Assembly (NCBI GenBank): GCA_040389965.1 | Contig: JAZJZF010000064.1 | Location: forward strand, 69,677 to 133,676 | Origin: UBA4416 sp040389965 | GTDB taxonomy: Bacteria > Bacteroidota > Bacteroidia > B-17B0 > Aurantibacillaceae | Reading direction: 5' to 3' | Length of the DNA: 64,000 bases | Part shown: in pieces, positions 36,188 through 45,028 of the stretch | How the letters are laid out: each line of letters begins with the position of its first letter | Numbering within the stretch: position 1 is the stretch's first letter | The notes under the pieces: generated by a model | The model's input: only the letters and a program-made list of their open reading frames with translations | What the model was told of the DNA's origin: nothing | The model's database searches: none | Made by a program: the position numbers and the translations under genes

Positions 36188-37273
36188 TTGGTGACACTCA
36201 GAAAAATACTTCTTTTTCCCCTGGCAGTTATTTACGGCATCGTTACATCGTTACGTAATATGTTATATGACTGGAAGATCTTAAAAAGCAAGTCGTTTGA
36301 TGTACATACCATTTGTGTTGGTAATCTGGCAGTGGGCGGAACAGGTAAAACGCCTCATATCGAATACCTGATAAAACTCCTGAAAGATCAGTTTACAATT
36401 GCCACCCTGAGTCGCGGCTACAAACGTAAAACCAATGGTTTTTTAATTGCCGATGAAAACAGCACAGCCCTGGATATTGGTGATGAACCCCTGCAATATA
36501 AAACTAAAAACCCCTGGCTTACTGTGTCTGTGGATGCTAACAGGCCAAACGGTGTTAAAAACTTGCTGGCACAGAACGAACCTCCCAGAATTATTTTACT
36601 GGATGATGCTTTTCAGCACCGTGCACTTAAATGCGAGTTGAATATTGTGGTAAGCGAATACAGTCATATTTACTTAAACGATTGTATGCTCCCTGCGGGC
36701 AATTTGCGTGAACGAAAAAAAGGCATTAACAGGGCAGACATTATTATTATCAGTAAAACGCCCGACAGAGTAAATGCCGTTGATATCCGTAACATGATCA
36801 AAGACATTAAACCCCTTTCACATCAAAAACTGTTTTTTACCTGGCTTAAATACGGGGAACTCAGAGGCTTTAAAAATCCGGAAGAAACCGTTCATACCCT
36901 CGACGACCTGTTCAGGTACCGTATTGTTGTGTTTACAGGGATAGGCAATCCCAGCCCTATGATCACTTATTTAAAAGAATACTCTTCGTCTGTTAAACAC
37001 ATTCAATACCCCGACCACCACGCGTTTACCCTGCAAAATATTGCAGATATAAGAGCAGCCCTCGATGCAATAGAAGGGGGAAATAAAATAGTGGTAACTA
37101 CCGAAAAAGATGCCATGCGTTTAAGAGATAACGACTTGCAGGATATAGTAAATACATTACCTTTGTTCATTTTGCCAATAGAGGTAGATTTTAAAGATAA
37201 AGAACAAGAATTTAATGAAACAATAATCAATTATGTTAGAACAAATAAATTTTACCACAAAAAGTATTCGTGA
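36188..37273 (+). CDS. lpxK: Tetraacyldisaccharide 4'-kinase (lipid A biosynthesis)
   Basis: About 361 residues. Phosphorylates the 4' position of the lipid A precursor. The hydrophobic N-terminus LLFPLAVIYGIVTSLRNMLY lies in the inner membrane; Walker A is NLAVGGTGKTPH near residue 49, and LLDDAFQHRAL and LPAGNLRE are LpxK signatures. The ORF opens with TTG-GTG; GTG 36191 is an equally good start. The last 41 bp overlap the purine nucleoside phosphorylase gene in another frame. Confidence 0.96.
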   Translation: MVTLRKILLFPLAVIYGIVTSLRNMLYDWKILKSKSFDVHTICVGNLAVGGTGKTPHIEYLIKLLKDQFTIATLSRGYKRKTNGFLIADENSTALDIGDEPLQYKTKNPWLTVSVDANRPNGVKNLLAQNEPPRIILLDDAFQHRALKCELNIVVSEYSHIYLNDCMLPAGNLRERKKGINRADIIIISKTPDRVNAVDIRNMIKDIKPLSHQKLFFTWLKYGELRGFKNPEETVHTLDDLFRYRIVVFTGIGNPSPMITYLKEYSSSVKHIQYPDHHAFTLQNIADIRAALDAIEGGNKIVVTTEKDAMRLRDNDLQDIVNTLPLFILPIEVDFKDKEQEFNETIINYVRTNKFYHKKYS

Positions 37274-38048
37274 AAAAACAAATAACTTCAAACCCGAAGT
37301 AGGCATTATTTTAGGAACCGGCCTTGGCGGATTAGTAAAAGAAATAAGTGCAGAATATGTTATTCCTTACGAAGAAATTCCAAATTTTCCGGTTAGCACA
37401 GTACAGGGCCATAGCGGTAAATTAATTTTTGGAGAACTAGGTGGAAAAAAAGTAATGGCTATGCAAGGCCGTTTTCATTTTTATGAAGGTTATAACATGC
37501 ACGAGATCACATTCCCTGTAAGGGTTATGAAAGCTCTCGGAGTACACTCTTTAGTTGTATCTAACGCCAGCGGAGGCATGAACCCAACGTTTGAGATTGG
37601 CGAGATTATGATCATAAACGATCAGATAAACCTTTTCCCTACAAATCCTTTAATAGGCAAAAATATTCCGGAACTGGGGCCACGCTTTTTAGATATGAGC
37701 GAGCCTTACGATAAAAAATTAATTGCAAAAGCATTAGAAATAGCCAAAGCAAATAACATTAAAGTAAGCCAGGGAAGTTACGCAGGCTTAACAGGGCCTT
37801 GCTTTGAAACACCTGCCGAATACAGATACATTGCCCGTATTGGCGCCGATACAGTTGGTATGAGTACCGTACCTGAAGTTATTGTTGCCCGTCATGGTGG
37901 CATGCGCGTATTTGGAGTAAGTATTGTAACAGACTTAGGTGTAGAAGGAAAAATAGTAGAAGTCACTCACGAAGAAGTTCAGCACATTGCAGCAGCAGCA
38001 GAACCTAAAATGAGTTTGATCGTTAAGGAAGTCATCCGCTCTATGTAG
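37233..38048 (+). CDS. punA: Purine-nucleoside phosphorylase
   Basis: 271 residues, the trimeric PNP family. Signatures: IILGTGLGGLVKEI, VQGHSGKLIFGELGG (phosphate binding), NASGGMNPTFEIGEIMIINDQIN, GCFETPAEYR-like FETPAEYRY, and GADTVGMSTVPEVIVARH (purine binding), SIVTDLG. Splits inosine or guanosine with phosphate in purine salvage. Start ATG 37233 lies inside lpxK; the N-terminal alignment to the family supports it, so the 41-bp overlap is real. It is probably translationally coupled to lpxK. Confidence 0.97.
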   Translation: MLEQINFTTKSIREKTNNFKPEVGIILGTGLGGLVKEISAEYVIPYEEIPNFPVSTVQGHSGKLIFGELGGKKVMAMQGRFHFYEGYNMHEITFPVRVMKALGVHSLVVSNASGGMNPTFEIGEIMIINDQINLFPTNPLIGKNIPELGPRFLDMSEPYDKKLIAKALEIAKANNIKVSQGSYAGLTGPCFETPAEYRYIARIGADTVGMSTVPEVIVARHGGMRVFGVSIVTDLGVEGKIVEVTHEEVQHIAAAAEPKMSLIVKEVIRSM

Positions 38049-38109
38049 AAACAAGATATAAGAATTAGAGAGGTGAGATATTAAATAACAATCACTCTAT
38101 AAAATAGTC

Positions 38110-38156
38110 ATGCTGAACCTGATTCAGCATCTCCAAAATTTTAAAGACCGGTCTTA
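38110..38156. repeat. Extragenic repeat with ATGCTGAA...TTCAGCAT hairpin
   Basis: ATGCTGAA (38110-38117) and TTCAGCAT (38123-38130) form an 8-pair hairpin with CCTGA loop, preceded by GTC; the GTCATGCTGAACxTGxTTCAGCATCTCC form is, from memory, a very common extragenic repeat in this phylum. A 12-bp palindrome AAGACCGGTCTT follows at about 38144-38155. The rest of the 38049-38243 spacer is featureless. Confidence 0.6.
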
Positions 38157-38243
38157 TATCTATGAATTCTTATCTACTACACTAACAAATGTCTCTTTGC
38201 ACTTGCCTGTCGACAAACAGGATTAAATAAATAAAAAACACCC

Positions 38244-40394
38244 ATGAAAAAAATAGTATTCTCATTCATTCTTATTACCTCCTTAATAGCTAAAGCCGAT
38301 GAAGGCATGTGGTTACCACAGCTTTTAAATGCTATGAATATTAAAGACATGAAAAAGAACGGTTTAAAATTGACTGCTGAGCAAATTTACAGCGTTAATA
38401 AATCGAGTCTTAAAGATGCCATTGTTCAGTTTGGTGGTGGTTGTACTGCAGAAATTGTTTCAAACCAGGGTCTAATCCTTACCAACCACCATTGTGGTTA
38501 TTCAGCAATTGCCTTTCACAGTACGGTTGAAAAAGATTATTTAACCAAAGGCTTTTGGGCCATGAATAAGAATGAGGAAATATACACACCTAACCTAACA
38601 GCTACTATTATAAACCGCATTGAAGATGTAACAGCAAAAGTTTTAAAAGGTGTAACTGCCAATAGCACCGAAGCTAAAACAGATTCTATTACAAAAGCAA
38701 ATATTAAACAAATAGAAAAAGACGCTATTACCGGTACACACTACGAATCATTTGTGCGTCCTTTCTTTTATGGCAACGAATATTATTTATTTGTTGTAGA
38801 AACCTTTAAAGATATTCGTATGGTTGGCGCACCACCTTCTGCCATTGGTAAATTTGGAGGAGAAACAGATAACTGGATGTGGCCACGCCATAACGCCGAT
38901 TTTTCGGTGTTCCGGATTTATACTAATAAAGATAACAAACCGGCAGAGTACAGTCAGGATAATGTTCCTTACGTACCTAAACATGTTATTCCTATTTCAT
39001 TAAAAGGATATAACGAAGGAGATTTCACCATGGTATATGGCTTCCCGGGAAGAACACAGGAATACCTGTCGAGTTATGCAGTAGATATGATCATGAATGA
39101 AAGCGATCCTTTAAAAGTATCACTTCGCGAAAAACGCTTAAACATTATGAGTGTTGATATGCGCCAAAGTGATGCCGTACGTATTGCTTATGCCAGCAAA
39201 TATGCCGGCATTGCCAACTATTATAAAAAATGGATGGGCGAAATGAACGGGCTTAAAAAGTATGATGCCGTTACTAAAAAACAATTATTCGAAAAACAGT
39301 TTACAGATGCCATAAGTGCCGATCCTGCTGAAAAAGAAAAATATGGTAACCTCTTTAATCAGTTTCAGAAAGTATATACCGAATATAAAGTCCTTAACAA
39401 GCAGGTTGATTATTACAGCGAGTGCTTAATGGCGATTGAAGCCTTTAATTATGCAAGAGGTTACGTTAATTTAATAGGCGAACTTAAAAAGAAACAAAAA
39501 GGCTTAACCAATACATTCGACGGAAGCTTACTTGAATATAAAAAGCTGGGATTTTATAAAGGATACAACCAGCCAACCGATATTAAAATATGCCAGGCCA
39601 TGCTGCAGGAATACATTAAAGGTGTTGGCACAGGGAACAGACCACCGGTACTTGATTCATTTATCGTTGCCAATAATAATGATGCCAAAAAAATGACTGA
39701 CTTCCTGTTCTCTAACACAAGTTTTGTAGACAAAACCAAAACAGAAGCCATGCTGAACGATCTTGAAAAATATCCTAATCTGTATGAAAGAGATCCTGTA
39801 TATTATATCACAAGCGCCATTATGAAATATTACGCCGGGTCTGTTTTTCCTCAGTTTCAGTACGACGAAAGAGAAATTAATGAACTGGAAAAACTTTACA
39901 TTAAAGGCCAGCAGGAAGTGATCAAAGACAAAAAATTCTACCCTGATGCGAACTCTACCCTGCGTGTAGCTTATGGCAAGGTAAACAGCTATAAACCTAA
40001 AGACGGCGTTGAATACAATTACTATACTACCCTCGACGGCATTATGCAAAAATACATTCCGGGAGATGAAGAGTTTGATGTTCCTGAGAAACTAAGAGAC
40101 CTTTACGCTAAAAAAGACTTTGGCCCATACGCTAACAAAGATGGTAAAATGCAGGTATGCTTTACCGCCAGCAACCACACAACCGGTGGTAATAGTGGTA
40201 GCCCGGTGTTTAATGCCAAAGGCGAATTAATAGGCACTAACTTCGACCGTAACTGGGAAGGTACTATGAGCGATATTATGTACAACCCTAACCAATGCCG
40301 CAACATTACCTTAGATGTACGCTATACATTATTTGTGATTGATAAATTTGCAGGAGCGGGGTATTTATTGAATGAGATGAAATTGGTGAAGTAA
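38244..40394 (+). CDS. S46 family dipeptidyl peptidase (DPP11-like)
   Basis: 716 residues, signal peptide ending LIAKA. Catalytic His is in LTNHHCGY (His83) and the nucleophile in GGNSGSPV (Ser651). Arg669 lies 18 residues after the catalytic Ser in FDRNWEG. In P. gingivalis DPP11 the acidic-side-chain-reading Arg673 also lies 18 residues after Ser655, whereas DPP7 has Gly there; so this enzyme is expected to cut dipeptides with Asp or Glu at the second position. Probably periplasmic, working beside DPP-IV (27613). Followed after 5 bp by a small membrane protein gene. Confidence 0.92.
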   Translation: MKKIVFSFILITSLIAKADEGMWLPQLLNAMNIKDMKKNGLKLTAEQIYSVNKSSLKDAIVQFGGGCTAEIVSNQGLILTNHHCGYSAIAFHSTVEKDYLTKGFWAMNKNEEIYTPNLTATIINRIEDVTAKVLKGVTANSTEAKTDSITKANIKQIEKDAITGTHYESFVRPFFYGNEYYLFVVETFKDIRMVGAPPSAIGKFGGETDNWMWPRHNADFSVFRIYTNKDNKPAEYSQDNVPYVPKHVIPISLKGYNEGDFTMVYGFPGRTQEYLSSYAVDMIMNESDPLKVSLREKRLNIMSVDMRQSDAVRIAYASKYAGIANYYKKWMGEMNGLKKYDAVTKKQLFEKQFTDAISADPAEKEKYGNLFNQFQKVYTEYKVLNKQVDYYSECLMAIEAFNYARGYVNLIGELKKKQKGLTNTFDGSLLEYKKLGFYKGYNQPTDIKICQAMLQEYIKGVGTGNRPPVLDSFIVANNNDAKKMTDFLFSNTSFVDKTKTEAMLNDLEKYPNLYERDPVYYITSAIMKYYAGSVFPQFQYDEREINELEKLYIKGQQEVIKDKKFYPDANSTLRVAYGKVNSYKPKDGVEYNYYTTLDGIMQKYIPGDEEFDVPEKLRDLYAKKDFGPYANKDGKMQVCFTASNHTTGGNSGSPVFNAKGELIGTNFDRNWEGTMSDIMYNPNQCRNITLDVRYTLFVIDKFAGAGYLLNEMKLVK

Positions 40395-40399
40395 GATTT

Positions 40400-40732
40400 A
40401 TGCCTGATGCAGAAGAACTTCTTTTATTAAAAAGACTTCAATATATAAATGTAAAAGATAAGGGCTATAAAAAGCCCTTATTTCTTTTAATCATTAGCCT
40501 TTTTACTTTTGTTGTACTTTGTATCGCGAACCTTAATATTTATAGTTTCTTTGCGCTCCTAACAGGTATTCTGGGAGCACCTGTTTATTATATCATCAAG
40601 GCACGTTATTGTGACTCATGTAACCAAAAAATGAATCGTTTCTCTCACGAGACTGAAATTTACTTTTGTTGTGATTCCTGCCAAACAAAATTTAAATCCA
40701 TTATAGGCATGGACAACGGCTCAAGTGATTGA
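40400..40732 (+). CDS. Small two-TM protein with a C-terminal zinc-ribbon-like motif
   Basis: 110 residues. Two hydrophobic segments (about 26-44 and 47-66) are followed by a cytoplasmic-type tail with CDSC and CCDSC, two Cys pairs 20 residues apart, a probable zinc ribbon. No family was recognised. Starts 5 bp after the S46 peptidase stop, so it is probably cotranscribed. Function unknown. Confidence 0.7.
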   Translation: MPDAEELLLLKRLQYINVKDKGYKKPLFLLIISLFTFVVLCIANLNIYSFFALLTGILGAPVYYIIKARYCDSCNQKMNRFSHETEIYFCCDSCQTKFKSIIGMDNGSSD

Positions 40733-40772
40733 GTAATTACGTTGACGTATGTAGAATCCTATATTTTTATAC

Positions 40773-40994
40773 TTACTTCTTCGGCGGCAAAGCAAAAGCT
40801 ACCGCTTCATGTTCGAAATGTCCGTTATGGGAACCATCACAAAAAGGTTTGTTTTTAGAAAGTCCGCAACGGCATAAAGACACTACTTCTCTTCCTCCTA
40901 AATCATAAGCGTTACCATTCTTATCTACAATTTCAAAATCGCCTTCCAGGCGAACAGAACCATTATTATTAATTGTGATCTTTGTTTTTGACAT
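40773..40994 (-). CDS. CDGSH iron-sulfur domain protein
   Basis: 73 residues. Contains the 2Fe-2S motif CRCGLSKNKPFCDGSHNGHF (three Cys and one His). A single CDGSH motif with an N-terminal beta-part (ITINNNGSVRLEG) fits small bacterial CDGSH proteins. It binds a labile 2Fe-2S cluster; role in redox or iron handling is inferred. Convergent with the small membrane protein gene. Confidence 0.93.
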   Translation of the reverse strand: MSKTKITINNNGSVRLEGDFEIVDKNGNAYDLGGREVVSLCRCGLSKNKPFCDGSHNGHFEHEAVAFALPPKK

Positions 40995-41169
40995 ATCTTT
41001 TTTATTTTTCTAAAAGTACCTATTCTTATCCCATAACATGACACGCTTCCTCTATTTATAAAGATTCTAAGTTAAGTTTACTACTCCTGACAGAGGTATT
41101 AAAACGATGAACCAATTTTTGCAAAAAAACATTTACATTTAATAACACGAATTGTATATACCCGTTTTC

Positions 41170-42615
41170 ATGAAAACTAACAACGCCTCAGAAACCTTTA
41201 TTGAAGAGCAGTGTACATGGATAGACTGGAAAGAAGAAATTGATGACGCCGTTTTTTCTCTAAAGGAAAAGTTTCCGCACTATCTTTCTGTATTTGAAGA
41301 TCCAAATTTTGTGACGCTTATTGAAAATTATAACGCCGAAATGCCGGAGGATTATGTACCTGCCCTGGGACAGGAGTTAAGTTGTCACAACATTGTATTG
41401 TACGAAATAGAAGAAGACAGTGACCGGTACTGCCTTTACATGCATGCGAAAGATAGCTCGGAAGAATTTGAAAAAACAGCAAAATCACAAAAAATAAAAC
41501 TCATCCGGTATTTGCAAACACGCAAAAAATGGGGCGACCCTGCCAAACGTATTAGCCTGGCCGGCCAGATTCCTTTTGAAAAATATGCTGTTAAAGGAGG
41601 GATTGATCTGAGCTTTCCGTTTTCCCTCACAAAAGGCAAATGGATTGATATAGGCATGGATGAGCGTGGGAATGGCTTATATATAGGGGCGCATTACTCG
41701 TTTGTTGATCTCAGACAATGGAAACCCATGGAGCATCACTTTGTATTGGAATACAGCCCAAGTGGCATTCATTATTATGATTATTCGGAAACACATCAGT
41801 TATGTTGCGCGGTGTTTAATGATATCCGGATCGATGAAACTAACACACGCCATATTAAGAACCACATCAGAATAAGTGCAACACCTTATGATTTAACCAG
41901 CTGGGAAGAGGTAAGCTGCGATGAGGAAATAGACACTTTAAGCAAACCGTTCTGGGTTGGAGAACATGTGATCCTTTGTTATAAAAATAAGATCTGGGCT
42001 ATTCCCCATGCGGCTAAAGGAGCGCGGATCTGCAGGCTGATAAAACAAACACCTTTGCAATTGAAAGATTATTATCCATCACGGATCCATATGCCTCATG
42101 GAGAAACTTACCTCTCTGTTAATTCGGTCCTCTTTAAGGTCGCTCACAATCCACAAAACACCATTGTGTTGGAAGAGATAATGAGGATACAGGACCCTAT
42201 TCACCAGGGTGCCGTTTCTTTTGAAGAAGGCCGGATCATTTATGTGAGTGGTGGCAAATTGATAGAACTCGATCTAAAGCTGAAAAAAGTAATCCGCACT
42301 TTAAACCTAACACGTATGGACAGAGGTGCCACGATCAAAAAATACAATCACGAATGGCTTGTCATCTATCGTTGGGGCTACACCAATAAAGAACTGGACA
42401 TTGCCCAATTCTGGCATTACAAAACCAATACCTGGTTGAAACTGTCTTTAGGAAATTTAGGAAAATATGGTGTTCGTAATATACTGATGCATCCCGATGG
42501 TTATGCCTTAATCGAATCCGATGAATGTATTTTAAAAGTGGACCGTTTATTAGAAACTTTGCAAGCCAATAAAAAGAATCATCTTATGTCTCCCGAATGG
42601 GATCAACAGGAATAA
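41170..42615 (+). CDS. Hypothetical protein, possible C-terminal beta-propeller
   Basis: About 481 residues from ATG 41170 (TTG 41152 also possible). I do not recognise it. No signal peptide or membrane segment. The first 130 residues are acidic and helical; the remainder alternates short strands with repeated aromatic-containing turns (WIDIGMDERGNGLYIG, HHFVLEYSPSGIHYYDY, GRIIYVSGGKLIELDLKLK, NILMHPDGYALIESD), which looks like a degenerate propeller. Codon use is like its neighbours. Stand-alone gene. Confidence 0.6.
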   Translation: MKTNNASETFIEEQCTWIDWKEEIDDAVFSLKEKFPHYLSVFEDPNFVTLIENYNAEMPEDYVPALGQELSCHNIVLYEIEEDSDRYCLYMHAKDSSEEFEKTAKSQKIKLIRYLQTRKKWGDPAKRISLAGQIPFEKYAVKGGIDLSFPFSLTKGKWIDIGMDERGNGLYIGAHYSFVDLRQWKPMEHHFVLEYSPSGIHYYDYSETHQLCCAVFNDIRIDETNTRHIKNHIRISATPYDLTSWEEVSCDEEIDTLSKPFWVGEHVILCYKNKIWAIPHAAKGARICRLIKQTPLQLKDYYPSRIHMPHGETYLSVNSVLFKVAHNPQNTIVLEEIMRIQDPIHQGAVSFEEGRIIYVSGGKLIELDLKLKKVIRTLNLTRMDRGATIKKYNHEWLVIYRWGYTNKELDIAQFWHYKTNTWLKLSLGNLGKYGVRNILMHPDGYALIESDECILKVDRLLETLQANKKNHLMSPEWDQQE

Positions 42616-42624
42616 AAAATCATA

Positions 42625-42660
42625 AAAAAAGCCTCTGCAAATTCAGCAAAGGCTCTCTAT
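42625..42660 (-). terminator. Intrinsic terminator of the 42682 gene
   Basis: On the minus strand AGCCTTTGC / GCAGAGGCT (one mismatch) encloses TGAATTT and is followed by TTTTTTT. Its layout matches the terminator at 12363. Being short of the stop codon at 42682 by about 30 bp, it could also weakly end the plus-strand hypothetical gene. Confidence 0.7.
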
Positions 42661-42681
42661 ATTTTAATCTGTTTAAAAAAA

Positions 42682-43377
42682 TTAATTCGCTACGTTATAC
42701 AGATCAATCACTTTATCATAAAGCTTATCTCTGCGGTTCTTTAAAATTTTATTTGTAATAGGCAGTGCAAGCATGCCCACAAAACTGGTAGCCAAATTGG
42801 TAATAGAGCCTCCTCCAATACCGGGGCCATGTTTCGAATCATGCACCGCAGCCGATAAGGTAGAAATAGTAGCTACTCCTCCAGCAATAGTGCTTGGGAT
42901 AGAGGTAATACCAATAATTTTTTGAATGGTTTTGGTAGTTTTAGCGACTTTAAAGGAAATCTTTACAGCCGGATTAGTTGATTTGGCTAACAAGCGGTCA
43001 ACATCTTTCCTGCCGATCTTCTGACCATTAAGCGTATACTTTCCGTTCATAAACTCAATGCGGTTTTTACCGCTGGTATTTTCAATACCTGTAGCTTTAG
43101 GCGCATTTACCGAGTTAATCGCAGCTTCCTTATTATTGAAAACCTGCTTTTGTCCATTACTGAACCTCACATATACAATATCCGTTTTAAAGTCTACGAA
43201 ATTGGCCCCTTCCTGGTTATCCCATTTTTTATAGGTTAAGGCATTAGTACCAACCTCTGTTATTTTTGCGACAATTACATCGCCGTTGGTTTTCACAATA
43301 GTGTCCTGGGCTTTTAAACCGGAAACACACAAAATACTGCTCGTTAAAATCAAAAAAGAATGTAAATGTTTTTTCAT
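42682..43377 (-). CDS. Hypothetical secreted protein
   Basis: 231 residues. Signal peptide ends at LKAQD. The next 70 residues (TIVKTNGDVIVAKITEVGTNALTYKKWDN and DIVYVRFSNGQKQVF) form a beta-rich module that is frequent in Bacteroidota secreted proteins of unknown role. The C-terminal half has a possible hydrophobic segment (SIPSTIAGGVATISTLSAAV) and Gly-rich GPGIGGGSI, so it may sit in a membrane. No family named. Confidence 0.65.
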   Translation of the reverse strand: MKKHLHSFLILTSSILCVSGLKAQDTIVKTNGDVIVAKITEVGTNALTYKKWDNQEGANFVDFKTDIVYVRFSNGQKQVFNNKEAAINSVNAPKATGIENTSGKNRIEFMNGKYTLNGQKIGRKDVDRLLAKSTNPAVKISFKVAKTTKTIQKIIGITSIPSTIAGGVATISTLSAAVHDSKHGPGIGGGSITNLATSFVGMLALPITNKILKNRRDKLYDKVIDLYNVAN

Positions 43378-43538
43378 AGAAGGGGGTTTAGGTTTTTTCG
43401 AAAAATACTCAAAAAATGATCCAAAAAAAATCCAATCGACACATTTAACATATTAAACTGTATTTTCTCATGACAAACATCTGAAATTCAAAGATTTCAA
43501 ATTTGAACACAGGCCGTTTATATCCGTAAAAAATACCT

Positions 43539-43546
43539 TATCTTTG
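43539..43546 (+). promoter_or_regulatory. TAnnTTTG -7 promoter box, leaderless-type, for mtaB
   Basis: TATCTTTG, an exact consensus match, ends 5 nt before the mtaB ATG (43552). A TTTA at 43517-43520 (18-nt spacing) might serve as a weak -33 element. Transcription would begin at or beside the start codon. Confidence 0.5.
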
Positions 43547-43551
43547 CGCCC

Positions 43552-44895
43552 ATGTCATTTGCAGGTAAAACCGTATCATTTCACACGCTGGGTTGCAAGC
43601 TCAATTTTTCAGAAACCTCTACCATTGCACGTTTAATGCAGGAAAAAGGCTTTCAGAAAATTGCGTTCGACCAGGGCGCCGATGTATGCGTTATTAATAC
43701 CTGCTCTGTTACTGAAAATGCAGATAAAGAGTGTAAACAGATTGTGAGATCGGCGCTTTCAAAAAACCCAGATACTTTTATTGCTGTAGTAGGCTGCTAT
43801 GCTCAGCTTAAACCCGACGAGATCTCTAATATTGAAGGCGTGGATGTTGTACTGGGCGCTTCCGAAAAATTTAAACTGCTCAACTACATTAACTTTTCGG
43901 GCAAAAACACACATACCGAAATCCATAACTGCGAAATATCAGAGGTTAACACGTTTGTTGATTCGTTTTCGGTGGGTGACAGAACCCGTTCCTTTTTAAA
44001 AGTACAGGATGGCTGCGATTACAGTTGTACCTTTTGTACCATTCCTTTAGCACGTGGTAAAAGCCGCAGCGATACCATTGAGAATGCCATTAATAATGCC
44101 AAACGCATTGCCGAAAGCGGTGTTAAAGAAATTGTATTAACGGGTGTAAACCTGGGCGATTTTGGCTATGGCGTAGATATTGACAAAGAAACTAAAAAAC
44201 GTAAAGAATATACATTTCTCGATTTGATCAAAGAACTGGATAAGGTGGAAGGCATTGAACGTATTCGTATTTCATCCATTGAACCCAATTTATTAAAAGA
44301 TGAAGTGATCGAATTTGTAGCACAATCAAAACGTTTCGTTCCTCATTTTCATATTCCTTTACAAAGTGGAAACAATGAGGTTTTAGGAAACATGAAACGC
44401 CGCTACAAACGCGAATTGTACCAGGACCGTGTTGCTAAAATAAAATCCCTGATGCCCGATTGCTGCATTGGTGTAGATGTGATTGTTGGTTTTCCGGGCG
44501 AAACAATTGAGCATTTTACAGATACTTATAACTTTATTAATTCGCTGGATATATCTTACCTGCACGTATTTACTTACAGCGAACGTGATAATACAGAAGC
44601 TATACACATGGGTGGTGTAGTGGAATACAGCGAGCGTAAACGACGCAATAAAATGCTCCGCATTCTTTCTGCAAAAAAATTAAGACAGTTTTACGAACAG
44701 CATTTAAATAAAGAATTTACCGTTTTATTTGAACATGAAAATAAGAGCGGAAAAATGCATGGCTTTACCCAAAACTATATTAAAATAGAACATCCCTTTG
44801 ATGAATCTCTTGTAAACAAATCGGTTAGCATCCAAACTCTGGCTATTAATGAAGAAGGATTTGTGAGCGCAGAACAGATATCTGTACCGGCTTAA
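43552..44895 (+). CDS. mtaB: tRNA t6A37 methylthiotransferase MtaB
   Basis: 447 residues, radical-SAM methylthiotransferase that makes ms2t6A37 in tRNA. N-terminal UPF0004 domain begins FHTLGCKLNFSET with cysteines at GCK, NTCSV and GCYAQ that bind an auxiliary 4Fe-4S cluster. Radical-SAM motif: DGCDYSCTFCTIPLARGKSRS. LTGVNLGDFGYG and PHFHIPLQSGNNEVL are MtaB/MiaB-family motifs. A C-terminal TRAM-like domain ends the protein. KLNF and lack of the MiaB tail favour MtaB. Confidence 0.95.
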   Translation: MSFAGKTVSFHTLGCKLNFSETSTIARLMQEKGFQKIAFDQGADVCVINTCSVTENADKECKQIVRSALSKNPDTFIAVVGCYAQLKPDEISNIEGVDVVLGASEKFKLLNYINFSGKNTHTEIHNCEISEVNTFVDSFSVGDRTRSFLKVQDGCDYSCTFCTIPLARGKSRSDTIENAINNAKRIAESGVKEIVLTGVNLGDFGYGVDIDKETKKRKEYTFLDLIKELDKVEGIERIRISSIEPNLLKDEVIEFVAQSKRFVPHFHIPLQSGNNEVLGNMKRRYKRELYQDRVAKIKSLMPDCCIGVDVIVGFPGETIEHFTDTYNFINSLDISYLHVFTYSERDNTEAIHMGGVVEYSERKRRNKMLRILSAKKLRQFYEQHLNKEFTVLFEHENKSGKMHGFTQNYIKIEHPFDESLVNKSVSIQTLAINEEGFVSAEQISVPA

Positions 44896-45028
44896 TAAAT
44901 AAGTGCAGGCAATGAACTCATATCTGAACTTGCAGCATCTGTTTATAGTATGTATCTTGGATACATGAAAACCCCGGTTCATAGATCTTCAAATCAAAAA
45001 GCTTCCCTGTTTTTAAATCACTTATTTT

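Noticed and set aside
44896..45028. tRNA or small RNA gene in the mtaB/TPR-kinase spacer
   Set aside because: Only a weak 7-pair hairpin ATGTATC-TTG-GATACAT; no cloverleaf and no terminator.
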